DNA of 14,984 nucleotides from Darwinibacter acetoxidans_A (GTDB taxonomy: Bacteria > Bacillota > Limnochordia > Darwinibacteriales > Darwinibacteriaceae), in NCBI GenBank assembly GCA_041936745.1, contig JBHGWS010000044.1:1-14984 (forward strand), given 5' to 3'. This document shows positions 1 through 7,314 of the stretch, piece by piece. The first letter of the stretch is position 1; every line of letters begins with the position of its first letter. The notes beneath the pieces were generated by a model, which was given only the letters and a program-made list of their open reading frames with translations, did no database searches and was not told where the DNA came from. The translations under genes and the position numbers were made by a program.

Positions 1-940
1 GGTCGTTGGGAACAACCGTATGGGCTGTTTTGGTTTCCTCTTCCGTCCGCACATAAAGGACCCGAGCCGGGCTGAGTGCGTTTTTAATAAATTCTTCCGT
101 ATTGTTAACCCATTCGACTACGTCGATTCTTTCATTATTTAATTCAGCTACTACGGCCTGAACGCGGACCCCCCGGGCACCAACACAGGCCCCCACCGGA
201 TCGATGGCGGGATCCCGGCTGTAGACGGCAAGCTTGGAACGGTTGCCCGCTTCCCGGGCCACCGATTTGATTTCAACTTCTCCGCTTTGGATCTCGGGGA
301 CTTCCAATTCAAATAAGGCTTTCAAAAGCCCCGGGTGCGTCCGCGATAAAAATACCTGGGCCCCCCGGCTGCTCTGCTTAACCTCATTGATATAAAATCT
401 TTGGCGGGAATTATGCTCGTAACGCTCGTTGGGGATCTGTTCGCTGATCGGTAAAACAGCCTCTACATCGCCTAAATCTACAATCACTTGGCGGTGCAGC
501 GAGCGGAGGATCGTGCCCGTCACAACATCGCCTTCCCGGTTCGCATAAGTATCAAAAACTATGGATCGCTCCGCTTCCCTGATCTTTTGAATGATGACCT
601 GTTTAGCGGTCTGGGCAGCAATCCGGCCAAAATCAGTAGGGGTGACTTCGTTTTCCACTACATCGCCCACTTGATATTCAGGGTCCAGAGCTTGTGCTTC
701 TTCTAAACCGATCTCCACAGTTTCATCCTCTACTTCCTCGACGACGTTGCGCCTGGCAAAAACGCGGATTTCCCCGCTGGACCGGTTGAACTCCACTCTG
801 ACGCTCGCCGATGAGCTGGTGCCGTAATTTCTTTTGTAAGCTGAGACAACGGCTGTTTCAATAGCATCTAGGAGGATCTCTTTGGAAATGCCTTTTTCCC
901 TTTCCAAATCTTCTAATGCATTAATCAGTTCCAAATTCAT
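1..940 (-). CDS. nusA: Transcription termination/antitermination factor NusA (partial, 3' end outside window)
   Basis: NusA binds RNA polymerase and nascent RNA and modulates pausing, intrinsic termination and antitermination. The 313 visible residues begin MNLELINALEDLEREKGISK, a typical NusA N-terminus. The RNA-polymerase-binding N-terminal domain spans about residues 1-130. An S1 domain follows at about 135-200 (GDVVTGTIL near its start). The first KH domain contains DPVGACVGARGVRVQAV and is followed by EWVNNTEEFIKNALSPA. The second KH domain is cut at the window edge. The ATG at 940 has an AGGGGG ribosome binding site 8-9 bases upstream. It follows rimP by 17 bases, the usual rimP-nusA pair, so both should share the promoter at 1560-1531. 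Identity is secure; only the length is unknown. Confidence 0.97.
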   Translation of the reverse strand, partial: MNLELINALEDLEREKGISKEILLDAIETAVVSAYKRNYGTSSSASVRVEFNRSSGEIRVFARRNVVEEVEDETVEIGLEEAQALDPEYQVGDVVENEVTPTDFGRIAAQTAKQVIIQKIREAERSIVFDTYANREGDVVTGTILRSLHRQVIVDLGDVEAVLPISEQIPNERYEHNSRQRFYINEVKQSSRGAQVFLSRTHPGLLKALFELEVPEIQSGEVEIKSVAREAGNRSKLAVYSRDPAIDPVGACVGARGVRVQAVVAELNNERIDVVEWVNNTEEFIKNALSPARVLYVRTEEETKTAHTVVPND

Positions 941-957
941 GTTTCTTTTCCCCCTAA

Positions 958-1419
958 TTAAAACTCAAACGCCAAGTTCGCTTTGGCAATCAACTTTATC
1001 GGGATCTCAATAACTTTCCCTTCCCATTCCAACAACACATTTTCGCCCTTAAGGCCTCTTAATTCGCCGTCAAAGCGTTTATGGCCGTATAAGCCGCTGT
1101 AAGTTCGAATGTGAGCCATGCGCCCTTGAAAACGTTCGTAGTCTTTTTCTTTGGTCAAAGGGCGTTCCAACCCCGGCGAAGATACTTCCAAAGAGTAAGC
1201 GCCGGGAATGGGATCTTCGTCATCCAGAATCCGGCTGAGATCTTCGCTGACGAAACGGCAGTCTTCCACATCGATGCCGCCCGGTTTATCTAAAAAGACC
1301 CGCAAAATCCAGCCCTGCTCTTCTTTAACGTATTCTACATCAACTAATTCCATCTCTGTATCCGCAATTATATTTTCTACCCAGCCCTGCACAGCATTTT
1401 CGATTCTTCTCCTGCTCAT
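958..1419 (-). CDS. rimP: Ribosome maturation factor RimP
   Basis: RimP is a cytoplasmic factor needed for maturation of the 30S ribosomal subunit. The protein carries the family core ELVDVEYVKE, then LRVFLDKPGGIDVEDC, then the hallmark DPIPGAYSLEVSSPGLERPL, followed by a small SH3-like C-terminal domain. The open frame reaches a TTG at 1443. I prefer the ATG at 1419 (MSRRRIENAVQGWVENI), because it gives 153 residues, the family's normal size, and because the purine-rich AAGGGAG at 1440-1434 would be coding if the TTG were used. That spacing of 14 bases is long, so the start is somewhat uncertain. The gene precedes nusA by 17 bases. Its leader carries a strong promoter and a terminator-like hairpin. 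Confidence 0.95.
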   Translation of the reverse strand: MSRRRIENAVQGWVENIIADTEMELVDVEYVKEEQGWILRVFLDKPGGIDVEDCRFVSEDLSRILDDEDPIPGAYSLEVSSPGLERPLTKEKDYERFQGRMAHIRTYSGLYGHKRFDGELRGLKGENVLLEWEGKVIEIPIKLIAKANLAFEF

Positions 1420-1455
1420 GAGTTTGTGAACCGCTCCCTTCAACCCAATTATATC

Positions 1456-1475
1456 CGTATTTCCAAGCTAATACG
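1456..1475 (-). other. Small hairpin in rimP leader
   Basis: A perfect 6-base inverted repeat (CGTATT and AATACG on the plus strand, 8-base loop) lies just downstream of the terminator-like hairpin and before the rimP ribosome binding site. It is AT-rich and may be fortuitous. It does not overlap the terminator stem, so it does not look like an antiterminator. Confidence 0.3.
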
Positions 1476-1477
1476 TG

Positions 1478-1501
1478 AAAAGAGTGGGTGGAACCCACTC
1501 T
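1478..1501 (-). terminator. Intrinsic terminator / putative attenuator between polC and rimP
   Basis: Read on the minus strand, a perfect 9-base-pair stem (AGAGTGGGT with ACCCACTCT, 3-base loop TCC) is followed by only TTT and then CACG. It ends transcripts coming from polC. It also lies downstream of the rimP promoter, so transcripts starting near 1524 must pass it before rimP. The short, interrupted U-tract is the kind expected to need NusA help for efficient termination. The hairpin is directly visible; the attenuator role is inferred. Confidence 0.75.
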
Positions 1502-1530
1502 CCCGCCTGCTATAAATTACACACACAGAT

Positions 1531-1560
1531 ATTATACCACGCCGACTAGAAAAGTGTCAA
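1531..1560 (-). promoter_or_regulatory. Sigma-A-type promoter for rimP-nusA
   Basis: On the minus strand a consensus -35 TTGACA (1560-1555) and a consensus -10 TATAAT (1536-1531) are separated by 18 bases. A TG one base before the -10 makes it an extended -10. The expected start site is near 1524. The -35 lies within the last sense codons of polC (Leu-Thr of the QLTLF tail) and the polC stop codon TAG lies in the spacer. Both hexamers match consensus fully, so this is the best promoter in the window. Confidence 0.88.
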
Positions 1561-4500
1561 TTGATTAGTCTCGGGCAGGCCTTCTAAAGCACCGTGCAGC
1601 CTTAAAACTTCAATGACCGCTTTCGTAACCCCTGATTTCAAGCGCAGATCTTCGATGGAAATGAATTCGCCGCTCTTTCTCGCCTCTAAAATACCGGCCG
1701 CGGCGTTTACCCCAACGCCCTGCAGAGAAGCTAAAGGCGGTAAAAGGCCGTTTTCGTGGATCTTAAAGGAAACGGCCGCTGACTTATACAGATTGACGGG
1801 CCAAAACTTGATGCCCCTGGCCATGGCTTCGGTGACGATTTCCAGCTGCGTGTAAGTTGAGCGATCTTTAGCAGTGGCTTCACTGCCTTTTGCTTTAATT
1901 TCTTCCATTTCCCTTTTAATCGCCCCCTCGCCCAAAGAAACGAGATGGGCATCAAAATCGGCGGTTTTCAAAGAAAACAGCGCCGCGTAAAACGCTAAGG
2001 GGTGATGTACTTTGAAATAGGCTATGCGGTAAGCCATCATCACGTAGGCGACCGCATGTGCTTTAGGGAACATGTAGCTGATTTTTTGGCAGCTTTCCAG
2101 ATACCACTGGGGTACGTTGAACTTGCGCATCAATTTCTCATCATCTTCCGTTAAACCCCGGCCGCGGCGGACCTGCTCCATGATCCTAAACGCATCCGTG
2201 GCTTCCAATCCGCGCAGCATTAAATAAGACATGATGTCATCTCTGGTGGCGATTACACTGCTTAAGTCCGCAATTTCATCCTTGACCAATTCCTGGGCAT
2301 TATTTGTCCAGACATTTGTACCGTGTGATAAGCCGCTGATGCGGACCAGATCGCTGAACGTTTTCGGCCTGGTATCAACGAGCATCTGCCGCACAAAAGG
2401 CGTGCCGAATTCCGGGATGCCCAAAGTGCCCACCGGAGTGCCTATTTCTTCTTCCGTCACGCCCAAGCTCGCCAGGCCGGAAAAAATAGCCATAGTCTCC
2501 GGTTCATCCAAAGGGATTTCCTGCACGCTGACGCCTGTCAGATCCTGTAAATTGCGGAGCATGGTGGGATCGTCGTGGCCTAAGATATCGAGTTTGACCA
2601 AGCTGTCATCTAAAGCGTGGTACTCGAAATGGGTTGTCACTATCCCGCTTTTGTCGTCATTGGCAGGGTATTGAATGGGTGTAAAATCATAAATATCCAT
2701 TTCCGCAGGTACAACGACCATACCGCCCGGGTGTTGGCCCGTCGTACGGCGTACCCCTGTAAGCCTGCTCACAAGGCGGTTTACTTCTGCCCGCCTTTTT
2801 GTTTCCTGGACCTGCTCTAAATATTTCATGACAAAGCCGTAGGCCGTTTTAGTGGCTAAAGTGCCGATTGTCCCCGCCCGGTAAACTTGTTCCCTGCCGA
2901 AAAGCTCTTCCGTATAATCGTGGATTTCTCCTTGGTACTCCCCGCTGAAGTTTAAATCAATATCGGGGACTTTATCGCCGTGAAAGCCCATGAAGACTTC
3001 GAAAGGAATATCAAAGCCCAATCTCTGCAGGGGGGTTTCGCATTCGGGGCAGTTTCTTTCGGGCAGATCCACTCCCGCGCCCACTTCGCCTGCGGTAAAA
3101 AACTCATGCCAAAAACACTGCGGGCAGATGTAGTGGGGCGGCAGGGGATTAACTTCTGTAATGGCGCACATGGTGGCAACCAGTGATGAACCGACCGAAC
3201 CGCGGGAGCCCACCAAATAGCCGTGATCTAATGACTTTTTCACTAATTTATGGGAAATGATGTATAAAGAAGCGAAACCGTTGCCAATAATGGCGGCCAG
3301 CTCCCGCTGGAGCCGCTTTTCCACTAATTCGGGCAGAGGATCGCCGTAAATTTCCGCCGCGGCGGCAAATGTCATTTCTTTTAATTTTTGATCTGCATCG
3401 GCAAGTTTAGGCGGGTGCAGGCCCTGGGGTACAGGCGTTAACTTTTCTATTTTTTCAGCGATGGCCCGGGGGTTTTTGATGACCACTTCTTCTGCTTTCT
3501 TTTCTCCCAGATAAGCGAACTCCGCCAGCATTTCCGTTGTAGTCCGGTAATATAAGGGGGCTTGATGTTCCGCATCGGCAAAGCCTTGGCCCGCCAAGAG
3601 AATGGTGCGGATAAAAGAATCTTCCGGCCTCAAAAAATGCACGTCACAGGTAGCCACAACGGGTTTATTCAAATGTTCGCCAATTTTAACGATCTGCTTA
3701 TTAATGCGGGCTAAATCTTCTTTGGTCTTAACATGTTCCGTGCCCAAGAGAAATTCGTTATTGGCTAAGGGCTGGATCTCCAAATAATCGTAAAATTCGG
3801 CAATTTCCAAGGCCCGGGGATCATTTCTTAAAACCGCTTGGTAGACCTCCCCCGCCTCACAGGCGGAACCGATGATCAAGCCCCGGCGGTATTTTTCGAT
3901 TAATTCCCGCGGCAGGCGGGGCGTTCTGTAAAAGTGCCTAAGATGGGAATATGATACCAGTTTGTATAAATTTTTGAGCCCCACCTTATTCTCAGCTAAA
4001 AGGATGATGTGGAAGGCCTGATCCTTTGTTGCCGGGCTTTCGATTAAATAGCCTTCCAGGCCGTAGATAATTTTCACACCATATTTTTCCCCGGCCCGGT
4101 ACGCCTGGGGAAAAGCCTGCACAACACCGTGATCTGTAATAGCAACGGCTTCGTGGCCTAAAGATGCGGCAATTTTTACGGCATCTTCTGTATCTATCGT
4201 GCCGTCCAAACCGCTCATTTTCGTATGCAGATGCAGCTCTACACGCTTTTTTTGTGCTTCATCAACCAAAGGCGCGGGCGGTTCGATGAAAGCCAGGCCT
4301 TGAATCATAAGCGCCAATTCTTGATCGTAAGGCTGAAACTGTAAGCTGCCTTTAACCTTGAGCCAGTCACCGGTTTTAATGCCTAAATCCGCCGAATTCT
4401 CTAAAAATGCCTTACAGTTTAAAGTATCTGTCCCATCGTAAACATCGATTAACATTAAAGTGCCGCCGGTCCTCGTTGCCCGCTTTTGGGCATCGACAAC

Positions 4501-4935
4501 TTCCCCGGCGATAATGACACTGCGCTCTTCTTCCCAAAGCTCCGCTATGGGGATGGGCTCGCCCTTGATTTCCGCCTGCAGAAGGGCGCGCCCCCGGTTG
4601 TTCCGCCTTTTTTGCGGCCCGGGCGAACCGTAATTAGCAGGCTTGGGCGCAATCGATTTAATGGCATTTTCCATGTAATCGTTGATGCATTCCGCCGCCT
4701 TGGCTTCCCATTCAAAATCCACTTCCCGAACTTCTTTAATGGATGCTTTGATCTTGCGGGCAAGTTCCTGCCAAAATTGATCCGTGCCCTTTTGAGGGCC
4801 TTTCATTGAGAAGGTCCATTTTCGTTTTTTGGGATCTATAATAATCTCCTGGATTTCAATTGCCGCCAAAAGGGGATCGGGATCCAGAGATGTGAGAAAT
4901 TCATTGTCTTTCGGTTTAAGATAATAATAAGTCAC
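1546..4935 (-). CDS. polC: DNA polymerase III alpha subunit, PolC type, lacking the exonuclease domain
   Basis: This is the Gram-positive replicative DNA polymerase. Residue numbers count from the TTG at 4938. In order: a short N-terminal domain (1-95), a basic linker (about 98-128), an OB fold (about 138-218), a PHP domain from 231, palm and zinc ribbon (C605, C608, C630, C633), fingers and helix-hairpin-helix region, and a C-terminal clamp-binding QLTLF. Catalytic aspartates are visible in PDIDLNFSG (D659, D661) and KLDILGHDDP (D784). PHP metal ligands H236, H238, D245, H270, E295, H310, C360, D432 and H434 all look intact. The DEDD proofreading exonuclease, which in Bacillus PolC interrupts PHP, is absent: YGLEGYLIE is joined to HIILLAENKVGLKNL by about ten residues. 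Part of the N-terminal region is also missing (1130 residues against about 1440 in B. subtilis). GTG at 4935 is preferred over TTG at 4938 because GAGG lies 7 bases upstream of it. Confidence 0.96.
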   Translation of the reverse strand: MTYYYLKPKDNEFLTSLDPDPLLAAIEIQEIIIDPKKRKWTFSMKGPQKGTDQFWQELARKIKASIKEVREVDFEWEAKAAECINDYMENAIKSIAPKPANYGSPGPQKRRNNRGRALLQAEIKGEPIPIAELWEEERSVIIAGEVVDAQKRATRTGGTLMLIDVYDGTDTLNCKAFLENSADLGIKTGDWLKVKGSLQFQPYDQELALMIQGLAFIEPPAPLVDEAQKKRVELHLHTKMSGLDGTIDTEDAVKIAASLGHEAVAITDHGVVQAFPQAYRAGEKYGVKIIYGLEGYLIESPATKDQAFHIILLAENKVGLKNLYKLVSYSHLRHFYRTPRLPRELIEKYRRGLIIGSACEAGEVYQAVLRNDPRALEIAEFYDYLEIQPLANNEFLLGTEHVKTKEDLARINKQIVKIGEHLNKPVVATCDVHFLRPEDSFIRTILLAGQGFADAEHQAPLYYRTTTEMLAEFAYLGEKKAEEVVIKNPRAIAEKIEKLTPVPQGLHPPKLADADQKLKEMTFAAAAEIYGDPLPELVEKRLQRELAAIIGNGFASLYIISHKLVKKSLDHGYLVGSRGSVGSSLVATMCAITEVNPLPPHYICPQCFWHEFFTAGEVGAGVDLPERNCPECETPLQRLGFDIPFEVFMGFHGDKVPDIDLNFSGEYQGEIHDYTEELFGREQVYRAGTIGTLATKTAYGFVMKYLEQVQETKRRAEVNRLVSRLTGVRRTTGQHPGGMVVVPAEMDIYDFTPIQYPANDDKSGIVTTHFEYHALDDSLVKLDILGHDDPTMLRNLQDLTGVSVQEIPLDEPETMAIFSGLASLGVTEEEIGTPVGTLGIPEFGTPFVRQMLVDTRPKTFSDLVRISGLSHGTNVWTNNAQELVKDEIADLSSVIATRDDIMSYLMLRGLEATDAFRIMEQVRRGRGLTEDDEKLMRKFNVPQWYLESCQKISYMFPKAHAVAYVMMAYRIAYFKVHHPLAFYAALFSLKTADFDAHLVSLGEGAIKREMEEIKAKGSEATAKDRSTYTQLEIVTEAMARGIKFWPVNLYKSAAVSFKIHENGLLPPLASLQGVGVNAAAGILEARKSGEFISIEDLRLKSGVTKAVIEVLRLHGALEGLPETNQLTLF

Positions 4936-4942
4936 CAAACCA

Positions 4943-4946
4943 CCTC
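4943..4946 (-). promoter_or_regulatory. Ribosome binding site deciding the polC start
   Basis: GAGG on the minus strand is 7 bases from the GTG at 4935 and 4 bases from the TTG at 4938, favouring GTG. It lies directly after the U-tract of the terminator-like hairpin at 4972-4948, so folding of that hairpin could affect access to it. Confidence 0.55.
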
Positions 4947-4947
4947 G

Positions 4948-4972
4948 AAAAGAAACCCCGGAAACCAGGGTT
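4948..4972 (-). terminator. Terminator-like hairpin between the glycosyltransferase and polC
   Basis: On the minus strand an 8-base-pair GC-rich stem (AACCCTGG with CCGGGGTT, one T-G wobble, loop TTT) is followed by TCTTTT. The stem starts in the stop codon of the glycosyltransferase gene and the tail touches the polC ribosome binding site. It looks like a partial terminator or attenuator that lowers polC expression within the operon. No separate polC promoter was recognised. Confidence 0.55.
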
Positions 4973-5597
4973 ATAATCTAATGGACTTGATAATCTCCCA
5001 ATACATTTTCATGCGTGCCCGCAGGCCCCGCCTCAACCCGTGTTTTTCTTCTTTCATAACCTGGCTGACCCGAGGCAGGGGCACTTCCACAACTTTAATT
5101 TTATGCTGTTCGGCGTAGCGGGTTAAAGCCACTTCAACACCGTAGCGCGTCTGTCTTAATTTGGGGACACTTTCAAACAGTTCTCTTGTAATGGCCCTTT
5201 GGCCGGAAAGGTTGGGTGCAATCTTTTGAGCCAGATCTGTGGAGAGGCGCCCTTCTGCAAAAACCCCGATGCTCATGGCTGCCCTTTTTGCCAAAACCGG
5301 TGCCAAAAGGCTGTCGATGTGTTTGCACTCCAGCCCCACCAGGTCGGCATCGATAAACAGGAGGATGTCGCTTTTTACCGCCTCCGAACCGGCTTTCATT
5401 GCCCCACCTTTGCCTATGTTTTCTTTTAATTCCACAACGTGCACGGGAAACTCTCTGGCAATTTGGGCGGTTTTGTCAAAAGAACCGTCGCTGACAACGA
5501 CAATTTCATCAATTGCCGTGCACTCCAGCAGGCACTTAATTACAGTGCCGATAGTTCGCTCTTCGTTATAGGCGGGAACAATGGCAGCAACTTTCAC
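4971..5597 (-). CDS. Family 2 glycosyltransferase (GT-A fold), substrate unknown
   Basis: A 208-residue single-domain GT2-type glycosyltransferase. Visible motifs are VPAYNEERTI (residues 7-16, nucleotide-sugar binding), VVVSDGSFDKT (33-43), ENIGKGGAM (59-67) and a DAD motif at 83-85 that should hold the divalent metal and nucleotide sugar. The arrangement resembles glucosyl-3-phosphoglycerate synthase and dolichyl-phosphate sugar synthase-like enzymes, but the acceptor cannot be read from sequence. There is no signal peptide or membrane segment. The basic C-terminus (GLRRGLRARMKMYWEIIKSIRL region) could contact membrane or lipid. The start is GTG at 5597, two bases after the proS stop, with AAGGA 9 bases upstream, so it is probably translationally coupled to proS. 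Its location in an operon making polyprenyl carriers makes a lipid-linked acceptor possible; that is inference. Confidence 0.85.
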   Translation of the reverse strand: MKVAAIVPAYNEERTIGTVIKCLLECTAIDEIVVVSDGSFDKTAQIAREFPVHVVELKENIGKGGAMKAGSEAVKSDILLFIDADLVGLECKHIDSLLAPVLAKRAAMSIGVFAEGRLSTDLAQKIAPNLSGQRAITRELFESVPKLRQTRYGVEVALTRYAEQHKIKVVEVPLPRVSQVMKEEKHGLRRGLRARMKMYWEIIKSIRL

Positions 5598-5599
5598 GG

Positions 5600-7312
5600 T
5601 TATCCATCCTTCACCAGTTTAGCAACATGTTCCACAACGCGGGCGATGGGCAGGTTGGTTGTTTCTTTTGTCCGGCGCAGGGTTACTTCCATTTCACCTT
5701 TTTCCAAGGAGCGGGCCCCGATGGTAATTCTGATGGGAAAACCGATCAGATCCGCGTCATTGAATTTAACCCCGGCCCTTTCATCCCTATCGTCCAAGAC
5801 AACTTCGATGCCGGCGGCTTGGAGTTCTTCGTAGATTTGGGCTGCCGCCGCGGCCAATTTTTCGTCTTTCGAAGAAATAGGGACGATGACTACATGGTAG
5901 GGTGCTACGCTGAAGGGCCAAATGATGCCGTTTTCATCGTGGTTTTTCTCAATAACCGCAGCGACCGTGCGGCCGACGCCGATGCCGTAGCAGCCCATAA
6001 TCAAAGGCGATTCCCTGCCGCTTTCATCTAAAAATGTGGCATTTAAAGCCCCCGAATACTTGGTGCCTAATTTAAAGACTTGGCCCACTTCAATACCCCT
6101 GGCGCCCACCAAGGGCGTCTTACAGCGCGGGCAGGGGTCCTGGGGTTCAATTTCCCGCAGATCGGCAAAGGCCGTAACCTGATAGTCGCGCCCCAAATTG
6201 GCGTTTTTCAAATGGTGATCTTCTTTATTCGCCCCTACCACCGCATTTTCAATCTGCCCAATTTGATAATCGGCATAGATCGGGACATTTCTAAGGCCAA
6301 CGGGCCCTGTAAAGCCCACGGGAGCATTTGTGATCTCATAAATCGCCTCATCATCTGCCAGCTCTAAAGTTTGGCAGCCTAAGGTCCGCTGCAGTTTAAC
6401 CTCGTTAAGGTTATGATCACCCCGCACCAAAGCTAAGATTGGCTTACCGTCAGCTAAATAAACGAGGGCTTTAATGCACTTCGCCGCGTCTACCTGCAAA
6501 AAAGATGTAATCTGCTCAATCGTTTTAATATTTGGTGTAGCCACCTCAGTCAGCTCCGCCATGGCTGTTTGATCGATGTCTTTAATTTCAACTTCCAAAC
6601 CTGCGGCGCGCTCTTGGTTGGCGGCGTAATCACACTGGGGGCAGTACAAAACCAGGTCTTCCCCTGAGTCGGCTAAAACCATAAACTCGTGCGTTACATC
6701 TCCTCCAATGGCGCCGGAATCGGCCTCCACCGGCCGTGCCACAACGCCGCAGCGCTTAAAAATGCGGGCATAGGCATGAAAGGCAGCCCAGTAGCTTTCA
6801 TCCAAAGCTTTGTCACTGCGGTCAAAAGAATACATATCCTTCATAATGAACTCCCGCCCGCGCATTAAACCGAAGCGGGGCCTGATTTCATCCCGGTATT
6901 TATTCTGTATTTGATACAAGCGCAGGGGCAGCTGCCTGTAAGAGCGGACTTCCTGCCGGACCAGAGTTGTAATAATTTCTTCGTGGGTTGGGCCTAAACA
7001 AAACTGCCTGCCGTGGCGGTCCCGCAGGCGGAACATCTCGTCCCCGTAATCAGCCCAACGGCCCGTTTCCTGCCACATTTCCGCCGGCTGCACTATGGGC
7101 AGCAGCACTTCTTGGCCGCCAATGGCGTTCATTTCTTCCCGAATGATCTTTTCCACTTTGCGGATCACCCGAAGCCCCAGAGGCAGGAAACTATAAATTC
7201 CCGCCGCCGAACGGCGCAAAAGGCCCGCCCGCAGCATAAGTTTGTGGCTTGCGATCTCCGCTTCCGCGGGAACTTCCCGTAATGTTGGTGAATATAATTG
7301 CGACATTAACAT
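5600..7312 (-). CDS. proS: Prolyl-tRNA synthetase (bacterial type, with editing domain)
   Basis: Charges tRNA-Pro with proline in the cytoplasm. The 570 residues have the bacterial layout: class II catalytic core (motif 1 around FLPLGLRVIRKVEKIIREEM at 42-61, LGPTHEEIIT at 106-115, motif 2 RDEIRPRFGLMRGREFIMKD at 140-159), then an inserted YbaK-like editing domain at about 225-400 that hydrolyses mischarged Ala-tRNA-Pro (AAKCIKALVY at 276-285, GFTGPVGL at 333-340), then motif 3 (GCYGIGVGRT at 440-449) and a C-terminal anticodon-binding domain from about 470. Two CxxC pairs (C224/C227 and C394/C397) bracket the editing domain and may hold a metal. ATG at 7312 has AGGGG 6 bases upstream and lies 2 bases after the ispG stop. 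No T-box leader is present; it depends on operon transcription. Confidence 0.97.
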   Translation of the reverse strand: MLMSQLYSPTLREVPAEAEIASHKLMLRAGLLRRSAAGIYSFLPLGLRVIRKVEKIIREEMNAIGGQEVLLPIVQPAEMWQETGRWADYGDEMFRLRDRHGRQFCLGPTHEEIITTLVRQEVRSYRQLPLRLYQIQNKYRDEIRPRFGLMRGREFIMKDMYSFDRSDKALDESYWAAFHAYARIFKRCGVVARPVEADSGAIGGDVTHEFMVLADSGEDLVLYCPQCDYAANQERAAGLEVEIKDIDQTAMAELTEVATPNIKTIEQITSFLQVDAAKCIKALVYLADGKPILALVRGDHNLNEVKLQRTLGCQTLELADDEAIYEITNAPVGFTGPVGLRNVPIYADYQIGQIENAVVGANKEDHHLKNANLGRDYQVTAFADLREIEPQDPCPRCKTPLVGARGIEVGQVFKLGTKYSGALNATFLDESGRESPLIMGCYGIGVGRTVAAVIEKNHDENGIIWPFSVAPYHVVIVPISSKDEKLAAAAAQIYEELQAAGIEVVLDDRDERAGVKFNDADLIGFPIRITIGARSLEKGEMEVTLRRTKETTNLPIARVVEHVAKLVKDG

Positions 7313-7314
7313 GT

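Noticed and set aside
1448..1453. Second TATAAT on the minus strand just before rimP as an independent promoter
   Set aside because: The -10 is perfect, but no -35 resembling TTGACA lies 16-18 bases upstream (closest TTCACG is 20 bases away) and there is no TG extension. It remains possible as a weak second promoter bypassing the attenuator.
2231..2674. 147-codon plus-strand open frame inside polC
   Set aside because: Antisense to highly conserved polymerase sequence; no independent support.
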